From the NCBI GenBank assembly GCA_003439945.1, contig QVRM01006442.1, positions 1 through 64,000 of the forward strand: DNA of 64,000 nucleotides, read 5' to 3'. Shown here piece by piece: positions 1 through 12,759 of the stretch. The notes beneath the pieces were generated by a model that saw nothing but the letters and a program-made list of their open reading frames with translations, searched no databases and had not been told where the DNA came from. The first letter of the stretch is position 1, and every line of letters starts with the position of its first letter. The position numbers and the translations under genes are program-made. The stretch is from Dermanyssus gallinae (lineage: Eukaryota; Arthropoda; Arachnida; Mesostigmata; Dermanyssidae).

Positions 1-1100
1 ACTTCAACAACTCGACACGCCAAATACATTCCGGTACGCCTCAGCTAAAGTTCCACCATATAATTTTACTACGCAGTCGCTCATATTGCTTAGCTTCGTG
101 GTATTAGTTTTCGGTACGGTTAATCAGACAACTGTGGTCTCATAAAACGCTTATTTGCCAGACTTTCCTATGTATAAACTTTTGCTGCTCACAGGAAGTT
201 CTGTAAACAAATTTTTGTTCTCATAGATGAACATCTATCATGTAATCATCGTCTATCATGCAATGTTCTCAACACATGACAATTCACATCGTGCATATGT
301 CACAGGTAGCATTACACTGCAATGCCCCGCAGTCCCATCATTACCAACATAAAGTGAATCGTCAGTACGTTGGAACTGTGAAGTAATATGGAGCGAATGC
401 TCGCCGCTAGTTTATCTTTGTAACTTCGAAGCCTCTCCAGTTGTCTTAATAGACGACGGTAGGAGGAGATGGAAAACAAAATTAAAAAAACATTCGCGTG
501 AAGAGAAAATTAAGGTTTTAACTTATTTATTGTGATAACTACAGCCCCCAACGCTTCCGAGAACTGCTGTCGATGTGGAGCTCAAACATTCGGCTTGGGC
601 ATGCATGCAGAATGTCAACAAGCATTGCACATTTCTGCCGCCACTTCGTTGCGCCACGCCGACCAACTACCGACGCTACCGTAGCGAACGACGTGGTTCA
701 CTCGCCCACTCACATCTAAACCATCTGTTATGACCAAATCCCAGGGAACGAGGTGCTGAGCCATCATGTACCCGTGACGAGGCCTCAGGTTCTCATTCGT
801 CTGCCGGGATGATGCTAGCTTACGCTGTAGACATACCTGTGGGGTGTGGGTTGTCGATTCGACGACACTAGCAACAACGCCACTTAATTAGACGTCGTGA
901 AACGAAACTTGTCCGGAAGTTTGTTGCCAGACCTCACCAGTCATCACAACGCGTCGACTGCGTAATCCGTAGCCGAGACAGTTCACACATACGAGACACG
1001 ACTCACGGCTGTGTGTATCCGATTCGTCTAGTCGGTAACAACGCGCACAATAGCGACGACAACAAAAACAACAACAGCAGCAGCACAACACATGATGCCA
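1..1100. other. Unannotated unique sequence
   Basis: No recognisable gene, RNA or repeat is seen. The DNA is of mixed composition. The short ORFs are what chance would give and resemble no family known to me. Confidence 0.5.
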
Positions 1101-1104
1101 GACG

Positions 1105-1470
1105 ATGGGCCAGGTGATTTGGGTGATGGTAATGACGATGATGTTGACGATGCTGATGACGGGAAATATGATACTCAATTGTGGCTTCTTTGCAGTCTAT
1201 TGTAATAATCTTCGCTTTGTGATTGTTATTACTGTTTTTGTTGTCGCTGGTGGTGGTTATTTTGTTGTTGTTGGTGTTGTCGTGTTATTGTAGACGTTGT
1301 TTCTCTTGTTGTTCTGCTGTTGTGTTTTATTGTTGGCAATGCATGCGGTGTTTTGTCGTTCGCTTTAAAGTTTTCGTGTTGTTGTTATCGGTTGTTTTTG
1401 TTGTTGGTGTTGTTGTTGTTATTGTGGCAGGTATTTGTTGTCGTTGTTGTGTTGTTGTTGTGATGACACG
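1105..1470. repeat. GTT/TGT-rich imperfect triplet region
   Basis: A GAT/GAC-rich start (about 1105-1165) passes into a long imperfect GTT/TTG tract (about 1220-1470). Reading frames through it give Val-, Leu- or Cys-rich low-complexity peptides, so I treat the ORFs here as repeat artefacts. Confidence 0.7.
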
Positions 1471-2263
1471 ACCACTGCAATCGCCTAAGCTTTGCTTCTA
1501 CACAGTGCACAGACTAGTGGGTAGCGTCCACCTCTGGACACCTGTGCATTCCTTCGCTCTCTCTCGAGGACAACTGAGCCAATGAAGCTGGAGCTTCGGA
1601 GATCTCACGAAGGACGGGCCATGGACGAGGATGACGGTATGGCAGCGCCGCCTAGCGTGCATCTCCTCAGTTGCCCTCAGCTTGCTAATCTTTTCCTATG
1701 TACTTGGGTCGTAGCCGGCACACCACCGCCGCTGCCGCTACTACTGTGAGCTGGACTACGCACAAGCCTGAGGTAGCCTGCGGGCTATTGTATCAGATAG
1801 TGGCGGATTCACCGTTCCTCGTATTCTCAGATCGTTCACGCCCGGATTATCAGTCCAGGCTCAGAGTTTCGCCCCCTCCCCCCGCCCCCTCCCTATTGAT
1901 ATGCCACCGGCCTGGGCCATCTCGCCAGGCGATGTTCATGTACTATAATAGAAACTCTAGGAGAAGTTGAAAGCTATCCTGCACACATTACGATGGTAGA
2001 AGCCCATTCAAACAGCGATGTTTGAAACAGGTACGATCTAATTTAGGTTCTTATCTATAGTCCGCTCTGGTAATGCACTATTTCTGACCAGCCAACGGCA
2101 ACTTTCACGGCAAGTTGTAACGTAGAGGACATTCATAGCGGGTACTCACGCTTCATTGGACATTTCTCACATCTGGTACGCTTGTAATAGTTATATAATA
2201 TGAGATAGAAGATACGATAAAAGCATCTTTATTTATAGCACAAATTGTGTGGATACAATCATA
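1471..2263. other. Unannotated sequence, partly CpG-rich
   Basis: About 1600-1900 is moderately CpG-rich with a C-rich run near 1870-1890. No gene family, RNA or mobile element was recognised. Confidence 0.4.
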
Positions 2264-2290
2264 CAGGGTGTTTACTTCTGTTCAGAAGTA
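2264..2290 (+). repeat. CAGGGTG motif followed by a hairpin
   Basis: TA-CAGGGTG (2264-2270) is the typical outer end of many Tc1/mariner-type DNA transposons. It is followed at once by an 8-bp inverted repeat with a 2-nt loop (2273-2290, TACTTCTG-TT-CAGAAGTA). No matching end was found nearby, so this may be a solo terminus or chance. Confidence 0.3.
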
Positions 2291-3260
2291 GACGGTGGTG
2301 TTAATTAATCAAATACGCAAGAATAGATTGAATTCAACATTTCAAGTTGGCGTAATCCAGCGCTGTTCAATCATAGAGTCAACGGATGGCCAACGAATAG
2401 ACACAACATAGAGCCAAGAAAATGTTCCCTTAAAATTGCCGCCGTTTCATCAGGCGCTTCAAGAATATTCGCCAAACTTCCTCCTCAATTGTTTTTATAT
2501 ACTAAGCCACGTGGGAGGTCTCCGGACCGGTAAACCGGTACATGGACCTAGGAAAAAACAATCGCCTCATCGAAGACTGGGCTTGGAAGAATAAAGCAAC
2601 AGAAAATAGTGTTAATCATCTGAGCCTATCTAAGGGCCTTCTCTAATTCTGTTACGTGCCGAGAAAAGTCAACGTCGTGTTACTGAAACTCCAAAGTCGT
2701 GTGTTTTAAGTTGACGCCAAGTGAACGATTAACACACCAGTGTTTGGGAAAACCACATTTAGCCAAATAAAATAATCCTAATCCCAGTACACCACTGGGC
2801 TATTGCGTTCACAGCTGCTTTCAGCAATTTGCTCGAATAGACTGGAAATAAGGTTATAAGTAATCAGCGTGCTTAAAGTGTTTGACAGTCCTTGGTCGTT
2901 TATTTAAGAAGAAAATGGAAAGGCATCCCCCCTGAGGCACTTCGAATGATACGAAACAGAATAAGATTAACTAAGGGCTCGTAACCCTTGATTTAAAAGC
3001 GCAGTTTGCTAAAAACGCTTTGATCTATGATTGTTCAAGGGTGGAAACCGAGACTATTAAGAGCCATAGGCAATAATCAGCTTTCTCAAACGCGCCTGTT
3101 CGACCAGAGCAATATGGTGAAACATTTTCTGAGAATTGTAGCTTCAATTAATTACTGAATCATAATTATCTACTAATTTAAATGAATATGTAATATTTGT
3201 ATGTACAGATACCACCATTTCTAATATAATACGTATATAATATTTATATACTGTTGTATT
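2291..3260. other. Unannotated unique AT-rich sequence
   Basis: No gene, RNA or clear repeat is seen. AT-rich toward 3130-3260. Confidence 0.5.
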
Positions 3261-3545
3261 AATATTATTGCCTAAGTGTTGGCGACCACTCAACATTATC
3301 TTGACGTTGTCTCCCTGTAGCGACGCCCTCTGTCGGAGGAACGCGATAGATCATGGCGCCGCTGTGACGCCAGATGACTTGAGGCCGAACGCCATTACAG
3401 CGTGGTCTTCAAGTTTGTGCATCTCCTGTTGGTGGGGAATGTGGCCGACGCCGACAGAGGGACGTCTCACGCCAGCGGCCGATTATGGTCCCAGTTCCGG
3501 CTGTAGGCCATCCGGTCGACGCCTACTATATAATATACATCATTG
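3261..3545. other. GC/CpG-rich patch in AT-rich surroundings
   Basis: About 280 bp of GC-rich, CpG-containing DNA with abrupt AT-rich borders on both sides (TATATAATAT-type sequence). The sharp change in composition suggests an inserted element, but no terminal repeats, coding motif or second copy were found in this window. Confidence 0.3.
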
Positions 3546-3730
3546 AAACTTTACTTTGGACGCATCATTGGTCATCTATCTTATTTTCTATGATACGAAA
3601 TATAGGAATAATAATATAGGAGACTACAGTTTACTAGTTTTACTGTCGAGATTAGGCAATATTCAGACGGATGTGGAAACTTTCGGACAATTTCAAGTTA
3701 CTGCGATCTTTAGTGGGTCTTGCCGGGCTG

Positions 3731-3920
3731 TTAAAAAGTAAGTTTTCGGGCTGATCTTCAGCCATGATTTAACGCCCACGGGACTGCTGTTCGCATTGCT
3801 TTATAGGACGGACTCACATAATACAATCGGTTGCAACGGTGGGGCTTGAACCCGCGTACCTACTATGTGTCTCCTCCGGTTGCGAGGCGCAGACTAGTGC
3901 ACCACGCCACCGGGCTAGAT
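3731..3920 (-). mobile_element. tRNA-derived SINE, copy A
   Basis: Read on the minus strand, a tRNA-like head (A-box-like TGGCGTGGTG; B-box-like GGTTCAAGCCC) is followed by a body of about 100 nt. The same head and body occur at 25488-25660 (plus) and 29933-30119 (minus). The copy is flanked by TTGCCGGGCTG (3720-3730) and TTGCCGGGCCTG (3921-3932), a target-site duplication with one indel. The 190-bp length matches copy C. The layout of pol III promoter boxes plus a conserved non-tRNA body is the standard layout of tRNA-derived SINEs. Such elements are non-autonomous and depend on a partner LINE, which cannot be named from this window. Confidence 0.8.
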
Positions 3921-3932
3921 TTGCCGGGCCTG

Positions 3933-4910
3933 CTAGATAGCGGCGAGACAATGGCTCTCTCGCTTGAGCACTGAAGTATTTAATCCTTTTTGGTGTCATG
4001 TGTTGCACGTTACGTAACTTGAATGGATGTCAATGTGGTTGCACTGTCTCGTCACGCTACCACGGCTGGAGAAACAAGGTATGCTAATAGAGATGATGAG
4101 AAACAACTCAACGGGTGACGGCACGGGCACAAAGGGTCGTTCCAATCCGATTTCACTAGCGTTCACATGGTGCAAAAGTCTGTTGGTGTCTCGTATATCT
4201 TTTGAGAGTATTGCTGGCGGAATCTAAAACAAATTGCTTGTGGTGGAAGCTACTAAAAGCCATGTACCAGCTCATCCAATGTGGGAAACACCCGCGTTTG
4301 TTGCAAGACTCAGCGCTCGCTTGAGAAGGATTATGGCCACTTTATCGAGCTACCAGAGCTGTGCCGTTATCATAGGTAACTTGGATTCCATAACTAGCCA
4401 CTGACGACACTCATTTCAAAACGAAAAAGTTCGCGCACGTTTGGACGGACAGCTGTATGGTGATTTGTGATCTAGGCTCGACATATAATGCTTTCTGGCT
4501 GAGGGTAGTATTCACAATGCCAAGGTAGCAAACGTTTTCGACTAACTTCCACCTGCGCACATCCTTAGCATATAGGATCAATCACAGCAGGATGGCGGTC
4601 TTTTATCATATGGAAGATGCCTCAGTGATGAAGAGCAGTGGGCTCACGTTATCTCCCTGGGGGGTATCCAGTTGTCTGGTCGAAGGAATGGTGTCTGCAC
4701 GCGCCATCGTCGAGTATATTTTGGTTTGCCTGCAAGACAATGTGTCTTGGGACGGTGTCGAATGCCGACCTTAGGTCAATGGAAGTCGTGAGAAGTGCTA
4801 ACTTCTTCTTCCTAAAAATACGCCTTTTTCATCCATAGAACTCATCTATGCTGTAATTCCTCTTTCCTCCAGCATGAATATGTGTATATATACTAGCAGA
4901 TAGATATATC

Positions 4911-4913
<3 letters not shown>
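3933..4913. other. Unannotated unique sequence
   Basis: No gene or repeat recognised. Overlapping short ORFs at 4592-4838 show no family features. Confidence 0.45.

Positions 4914-4977
<64 letters not shown>
4914..4977. repeat. (TA)n microsatellite
   Basis: A nearly pure TA tract of about 64 bp. It lies about 40 bp from the end of the transposase relic at 5018-5860. Confidence 0.95.
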
Positions 4978-4986
<9 letters not shown>

Positions 4987-5017
4987 TATTTAGGCAGATA
5001 TATTATATACATATATA

Positions 5018-5860
5018 TGCGGGGTCTACCGTCTAAATTGGCGCGTATTTCAAATAAAACAAATATTTAGATGAAATGTTTGCGTAAATCTACAGGTAAA
5101 ACACCTGACAAAATTTTCACTCAGTATAACCCCCACGCTCAGGCTGATCACTTTTGCAATTCGGGATCTGTAACCGCATACAACCGTTTGTGTCAAAAAA
5201 TGTCCCGATCGAACTTGTGAGTCCACGTTAGCATGCCGAGACTCGTATAATCACTCCCCATAAATAGAGATCTAACGGACTCAAATCAAAACTATTTGGC
5301 GGCCATACGTGCTTGCCCCATACTATGCTTGTATGCTCAGATAGCTGTTCCTGTTCTAAACGGCTGGCACAAGTAGGAGCGCCGTGTTGCTGAAGCGCAT
5401 ATGGTAGTCCCCTAATTTACAACCGTTTGCGGAACACGCAATTAAACTCATTTTGTAATGATTTCGCCTTTGTGGAAAAAAAGTGCGGCGGCATGGCGTT
5501 TCCTTTGCTGGACACCGCACTCAGAACGAGAACACTTTTCGGGAATTTGCTTCTTCTTAAGATGGGGACGTCGCCTCGATTGTGGGCAAGTCAGTGGTCG
5601 TTTGTGTAGTAAACGTTTGCATTTGCAGTAATGACATGGTCGTTATGGCTGTGAGAAATTCACGCGGACGATTGCTGATCAAGATCAAGATTTTCTCTTC
5701 TCAGAAATTCGTAGTTGAACTGTGTCGATCAGCTCTTAAGGCCCTGCTCTCCACACCTTGTCTTGATTCTTCCTCTTTACTGTGTAGAAACCTGAATCCG
5801 TTTCTACAACCGTGTTATCTGCTGCGATGGATCCTAAATTGTCTATAATGAATTTACATA
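5018..5860 (-). pseudogene. Decayed Tc1/mariner-superfamily transposase, C-terminal two thirds
   Basis: On the minus strand, frames broken by stops and indels still carry the order of motifs seen in one widespread IS630/Tc1/mariner transposase group: a VSSKGNAMPPHFF-like block near 5500, QQHGAP (around 5376-5392), then WPPNSFDLSPLDLYLWG (about 5255-5305). In intact members the second block is QQDGAP, whose Asp is catalytic. Here it is His (codon at 5384-5386), so catalysis is lost besides the frame breaks. Similarity upstream, toward 5850, is weak. The low-coordinate edge, GCGGGGTCTACCGTC at about 5018, lies just inside TA-rich DNA and may be the old terminal repeat. No matching far end was found. 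The relic at 33330-33780 carries the N-terminal part of what looks like the same family. Confidence 0.7.
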
Positions 5861-8800
5861 TACAATACGTATATATGTATTATTACGTACATAAGTATTA
5901 TCATAATTATCAAATTTTCGGATTTTTAAAAATTATATACAGCGTAGTTTCCGCGGAGCTATGCACACTTAGTCCAGCAATACTCTAGCGTTTGGTTTAT
6001 TAGAAAACGTAGAAAGTCTCAAAATTTTAAAATACGCACCCACAGCGCAAAATGTCCTTCACTCGAGCCAGATCTTAATGAGAATGCAATTCGGAATTTA
6101 ATTTATGCAATTATACGACTGCTACTGTGAAAATGCTAGCCGGATTAGCGGTATTATGGTAATTGAAGACTTTCTGCACACCAATTCTGACCACTCCGTT
6201 TGCAGCTTTTTGTGCAGACAGTTAAGAAGTGTATGCCACAGTGGCTGCTTGATCTTTTTTGAGTAGCTAATGAAGATTATTTCTTGGGAGGCCAGAAACA
6301 GTGGCTCTAACCTTGCCGGCCGACAAGATTGTTCGTCCTCTTCGCGCACAGCCACCAGGCGCTGTTATCTTTCTTTGACTACACTACTGTTTCGATTCGG
6401 CTATGTAGTGATGAAATCAGTTCTCGACCATGACGAGCAATGGACGTTACACGTGTTGTAAAATGTTTAAGCATCGACAAACGCTAATGCAAAATGTCAT
6501 CGCGTGTGTCCTAGGTCGACGAACGGACTACACTTGCACCTTGCACACAGCGTTCGCATCTCTAATATTTCGTGCGTATACTAAACACCGCATTTACAGG
6601 GATGTCTATGATCTCAGCTGTTTCTCGCACCTTAAGTCGGCAATTTCCTTATGTATATACGATAGATTTTCTCATTAATTTGTCGTATAGTCACCTTAGC
6701 TGAAGTTCCGGCCCACCCCTTCATCGTGTTCGTTAGTTGATGCCCGGTCTGTTTGAATTAAATATAATATATAAAAAATAAATGGTTGCATACGTGGGGT
6801 GCAGAGCTCCCTAAACGTTGCCCACCATGGTCCGCTTCTCGAAATTCAAGTGTGTTACCCTAGAAATACGACAAGCGCTGACATGCTCAGTTTAAACTTC
6901 TGTCACGCGTAATCTAAATGTATTTTTTGCCTGAAATTTGATATGTAGTAGTTCAAAGAGTGTTACTTCCCCATCATATACTAAAAAACTCATTGCGGCG
7001 CCGTATATTAGAAAAATCGTTGCTGCGTTCACCGTCTGGTATACATACTGCTCTCTATACATGTTTGCATACCTCTAAAGTTTAGCATAGAGAAGGGTAT
7101 TTCTGACGGTGACCAAACCCGCGTCTTGCGAGAATATAAATTAATAGTTTGTTTTCTCGCGCTCAAGTAAATTGTGGTGGCGTATAAGCATGAATGAGCA
7201 AATGAATTACTAGCTCCGTCACGTAGATATGGGACACAACCAGTGCTGCTCGGACGATATTGCCATAATTAAGCTACTGTAATTCAGGTCTTACCGTCTT
7301 CTTCGCTTGTTAGTTATCAAATCTGTAGTTTTTACATGTTCTTGTTTTACCTCACATACCAACGTAATGACTTTGGCCGTTTGCTACGATTAACTATCAC
7401 GATACCTGCGGCTGTTCCGCAAGCCGGCTGCCGATCAAAAACAACGGATACTACCCCCTAAAAACTGTACATTGGCATTAACTGCACCAGTCGTCAGTGA
7501 GCTGTTTAAGGTTCCATGCACCATTATTTGATATATACATGCATCCGTCTAGCCCCCATATTCGTGCAAACACGTAGTTTCGACTGAGGAAAGGGGGTGT
7601 TTAGACAAAATTTCTGAAAAATCTCTGTTTAACTTTAACTCTTAATCATTCGTCGCTGACACGCCGTCCAACTTTATTTAAGAACAACGACACACGGGTA
7701 CTATCACTGTTTGTGAGCTCAAATCTTATTGGCCGCTTATTTGATGTGCAACTGAACGTCATAGAACCAAATATTATGTATACCCAAATGTATCACAAAT
7801 TAACTTAAAATCTTCAATAATGTTGTCTGGCGTGTAGCCAGATAATCGTACAGTATAGCTTTCCTGCATCCCAGCCTCATTCTACTTTTTATTTGGTACG
7901 TATTAACGCTTTCTATTATGTAGCCGAACGGACAATAACAGAACTAGGCACATAACTATACAGCCCAGAAAACCACTACACTAAGTTTTAGAGATTGGAC
8001 TGATGAGTGGTGCGCCGTCTCAAGCGATAAAACGACTGGCATAGAAGGACTTAGGTTCAAGAAAAACTACTGAACAAAGGTCAGCTAAGACAAATACACT
8101 ATATACAGTAACAGCCATAAGAAAGGAATCAATACATTGAGGTCCACCCTTAACGAGTTGGTTTTCAGCGCAGCGTAACAGGTTTCTCAGATCTCCGAGC
8201 AATTCAGACGGATATGATTAATTAAAGAATTAAGAAATTTAAGTCTTTATTAAGATAGCTCTTGCATGCTGTTTTACACGAAGTGATATATTAACTCTTA
8301 AAGAGATATGGACGCCCGATGAGGTTCATCTATAAGGTTTTTGATTCAGTTAGCTGTCCAGCTCAAAAGAGCATTTTTTTCATTTTCCGAGTTTAATCAT
8401 TCTCGCCCAAGTAGTAGATGTTTCGATTTTCCACAACCAGCGAATTGACAAAATTAGTGTACGTACGGCAGTCGATAACTATGTGATTTTAAATGATAAA
8501 CCTCAACGTAATGTAAAACTGGACCACCGCCGCTAGCGTTTTAGATATCACCAAGTATGATGTGCTGTGCAAATGTCTTACGAGAGTTAATACCAGGGTT
8601 TATAATAGTGCACCTTAACGTAAATAGTGTTATGCTAAAATGTATTGCATTACTTCAGGACGAGAATAGAAATTTAACCTCTAAAGAGAACGACAACAAA
8701 CTTCAGCGGGGCTCTAAGAGCCATCGGCACATCCCATCGTACTCTGCGGCGCGGACAGAGGCGCAGTCCGGAGACCCCCAGTCGAGACCTATCAGCTGTC

Positions 8801-9639
8801 GAGGTACTGGAATTCATTGATTTTGCATGATCCAATTTGAATACCAACCGCATTTGAAGGGAACGAAGCCGAATTTTCGACAGAAGTTGTTATTGAGCAT
8901 CCAACGCAGAAACGCCGTAGTCGTGTTTGGGACGATGGAGAATGTCTCCAGCCCAGGACATTTAGTAGAAGTAGGCAAGTGATAAGTTATCTATTCTAAG
9001 AAATATGCAGACTCGTCCACAGGAACAGTACCTTTCCCGAGTAAATCTATCCATGTGGTCTGAACGACCTTTCTGACTTATATAATGTTGAATGACCGTG
9101 AATAGGGCATCTGTCGTACTGCTGACGGAACTGATTGCTAACTGTAGCTTTTAAAAGTTCCAACGAAGAACTATACTGGACTAAGTGTCTGAACAGACAC
9201 ACTCTCCATTATTCTAGCTACCATTTAGAGAACTACGAGCTAACAGCTGACTTTACTTTAGCATTTCCACACTTTCATCTAACAATTCGATTTTCCACTA
9301 TTTGTTCGTTGACTTTAAAGCAACTCGAGAAGGTTCGGTAAAAGCGATACAACGTTTAACACCATCTTGGATCAGATACCATTGCATAAACATCAACACT
9401 ACTAAAACGACTACCTGATTGAAATAGATTTAAAAATCACACGTTTATAAAGGTATTTTCAAGAGCAAGTCGCTTTGTTGAGGTAAGGGTTAGAATCTCG
9501 TTAGGATAAGGGGTCAGCATAGCTAGCAGGCGACAAGCCAGAGTAATTTCGAAAATAAAAAGGTTTTTAAATGAAACCCATCGTGACGATCTACTGACGG
9601 CAGGATCGAGTAGAAACAAAATCCACAGCTAAAAGGTTA
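5861..9639. other. Unannotated unique sequence (3.8 kb)
   Basis: No gene, RNA, array or recognisable mobile element was seen on either strand. ORFs are all under 90 codons and featureless. This would fit an intron or intergenic DNA. Confidence 0.45.
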
Positions 9640-9815
9640 TGTGTAGCGTATATATTACTAAAATGTTACTTGTAGCGTAGATATTACTAAGATGTTACTT
9701 ATAGCGTATACATTACTAAAAATGTATTTAATATATAAAAAATAAAACGCTACGTTATTTGTAGCGTATATATTACTAAAATGTTCTGTGTATCGTATAC
9801 ATTACGTCTACGTTA
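9640..9815. repeat. 29-bp minisatellite, interrupted
   Basis: A unit beginning GTAGCGTATATATTACTAAA starts at 9643, 9672 and 9701, then again at 9761 and 9790. Spacing is exactly 29 bp within each group. An AT-rich stretch of about 31 bp splits the array. Units differ by a few substitutions. Confidence 0.85.
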
Positions 9816-12553
9816 TTCTGAAAAGATACTCCTAAGGCTAAAGGAGGTTATGTTGAATTTTATGTCATCCTTCGTCCCCTACGGGCTTGAATTCGCCGTG
9901 CGGCCTATGTTAGACGAGGCACCTAGGGCCTGGCATGTTGAGTTATCCAAGCTTTTCCCAACGGTCCTTGCGGCACCAGCATAGCCGTTGACTCTCAGCG
10001 GTATGGCCACATCATCCTGGGCCAGGGCCAACAACATGCAATGGCCTCTACGAAAATCAAACTGAGTAGCTGAGATAGAGCTTAATCTAAGTGTCGCAGT
10101 ATGATTGACTCGATGATACAAGTGTTTTATCCCCCTCGTGTTTGTATAAGGTGTGTATCGTGTCTGAGCCTATAGCAAAGTGCCAATCAAGTTCGTCTGC
10201 AATCGACTGCAAGTTATGCAGTACGAGATCCGACCGAAGTGAAAGGTAGTTCAGCAGAGCCCTTGCGTCTGCCGCATGAATGATTTATAAATTGCCAGAA
10301 TTGACGACTGTCACGTCAATGTTTGACGCAATCGGCATAAAGTGCTTTCCTGGCGACGTTGAGTGCATTAAGGTATTTTAGTTTCAGGTGAGTTTGCATT
10401 GCCATGATGAATATGATTACTTCTTATTGACAGTAAAGTGATTGACAAAGAATCTAACAAAAAAGAAAAGGAAATTGGATTCCCGTTCAATCACATTCAT
10501 AACAATATGCATGCACTATAGTGTATATATATATATATTGCAAAAAGGCTCAAGTGCTTAGTTCGTATCAGTGGCGTCGTACACTCCGAGCCACGTCATC
10601 CAGACTTAACCCTTTCGACAGCTTTCAGCACTCGCATTTGCGATTGACATATGAATTAAAAGTAATAGGAGAACAGATGTTTAGGGCAAACATCTGGCTT
10701 AAGGGCGGCAAACTAGGAAACATTTGGTACTGCTGTGCGATCAATATAAATTCTGGGTAATTCTTTAGTATTTATTATAATGTGACACTGCGCATTTGGA
10801 TTTGCTATGTATGGGATTAAACTAAAAAATCATATTCGCAAATTCGCACTCTTTGTTCTCTGCATTGTTCGGTATCCTCATTATTTTTCTCGCCTTTTTG
10901 CATTCAAGGGCAATGGGTTCTACATCTTAGTGTAGTTTTTGTTTTCTCTCTCCGCCATGCGTACGCGGCGCTACAACGCGTGGCGGGATATAACGCCAGT
11001 TATATGGGTAGGCTCCTGGTCTCTAGGAGAGGCTTGGCATTGTAATGTTGCAAAATAAGATAACGAGAACGACAAATAAATGCCTGCTTGAGGCATTATC
11101 TCGTTGTCCTCTCTCCTTAGGGACAAAATGAACCTTTCTAGTCCGGTGGGTCCACGCTCCTGTTCATGTAGACAGCATCTTGCTATCTGTATATATGTCC
11201 CTGCTGAATGGCGCAACTTGGAGTCATCCGCTCGAATTTGCCGCCTTAGGTTATCACCAACCTATCACTCATATGACTCCTAGCTGAAACTCCTGCCTCA
11301 CTGGCGGCTATCGCCGCAAGGTTCCACACGTTTGCTCTGCGTTTTGTGTTTATGGAGTAGGATAAGGTGCTAATTACGCACTGCCGTCGCACCATAAGTG
11401 CCAAAGACAAACTGTCTATCGTGTGGCAGTGTGACAGCACTCAACTCCGATGGTCTTCGTGGGTCTTGACTCCGCTGAAGTCCATACCTACTAAACACAT
11501 TTTCCGCCTGATATTCACCCTCTGCTAACCCAGATCTGCGTTGTCAGGGCATACTATGAACTGACAGCAGATGGGGCAGGGACTAAACAGCTCAACTGGA
11601 CGTCTCTCTGTGTATAGATTCCTACTTACCTCAGCACGCTATGTCCCACATGGAGACTTGCGTCGTCCATACGCCCTGCGAACTCGATTTAGCACGAAAG
11701 AGGCGTGTCCAAGCAAAACGTCGGATCCTACCTGGAGGGTGAAACCCTCAGCAAGGCCTATTAGGTCTGGCCAACTTGACCCTCTCTGTGGTCCAGGACG
11801 ACACGGGTCCCCGTGGTTCGTTGACGTATGCGAAGTGTTGGTCGGCATGACGTGCGGTCTCAGTCAGTGAAAGCTGCTGATGACAGAGACGCAGACGTTA
11901 ATTATAACCTCGCACTGTTTATGGGTCTGCTACGCATATTGTGGCACGCATCCTGGTGTTGTTGTTGTAAATTAGGGGAGCTAATTTCCGGCTATATCGA
12001 GAAAAGACGTTTGTGTCGGAAGAATGCCACCGGACGCAAAGACGCAAAAACGGGGAACGCTACAGATGAAACGTAGATGCAGAGGAATAAAGCCAAGTCA
12101 ATAGCGACTGTCACAAATACGGCCGGGAGCGCTGAAGATGCCTTTGAATAGACGGCACTACCCTGAACGGCAGTACAGCACCGGAAGCTCAAATCCAACG
12201 CCATAGTTCTTCGAACCTACTGGCGTACTTTTGAGAGCTTACTAGAGAGTTGTGATTAAGTCTATCTTACTTGCATAACGATGGAAGCATTGGTAAGTCG
12301 ATTCAATGCATTTGCTACTTGCGATCCAGCGAGCCTTCAATCGAATACGCGCATACAAGTCTGTATATATATTTTGTGGTAATTTTTCATTCAGACGGTA
12401 TGACACTTTATTGCCCTCGGTCACATTCCATATTATATGTTTCCAGCATAGGTTAGCACCACTTCAACATCCATGTTGTTCATTTCAATTTTATTGTTTA
12501 TTCACGGAATTTCACAGTGCTTAAGTTTATGTAACTAAACATATGTAAAATCT
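9816..12553. other. Unannotated sequence, several featureless ORFs
   Basis: No family was recognised. Around 10970-11850 both strands carry ORFs of 60-99 codons (for example 11571-11870 plus and 11246-11440 minus) in DNA of fairly even composition. They may be relics of a repeat I cannot name, or chance. A short TA run lies at 10522-10540. Confidence 0.4.
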
Positions 12554-12579
12554 GTAAAAGCCATATATATGGCTTTTAC
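12554..12579. repeat. 26-bp perfect palindrome
   Basis: GTAAAAGCC-ATATATAT-GGCTTTTAC is a perfect inverted repeat with no spacer, centred between 12566 and 12567. It can extrude as a cruciform or serve as a symmetric protein site. It lies about 180 bp upstream of a mariner relic but shows no clear link to it. Confidence 0.9.
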
Positions 12580-12759
12580 ACTCTATACATATTAGATAGG
12601 CATTTTTATATACGTTTTTTAAAAGCTCACTATGTCTCCTTCCATAGGCTGCTCTGTTTACCAAACGAATATCCATGTGAGCGGAAACTGCAGAACAGAG
12701 AAAGCTTTGGTACGTAAACTCATTTATTGTTTTTGCCATATAAACTAAGTCGAAATAGA

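Noticed and set aside
10970..11870. Retrotransposon coding region
   Set aside because: Several ORFs on both strands look of ordinary composition, but no RT, integrase or transposase block could be found.
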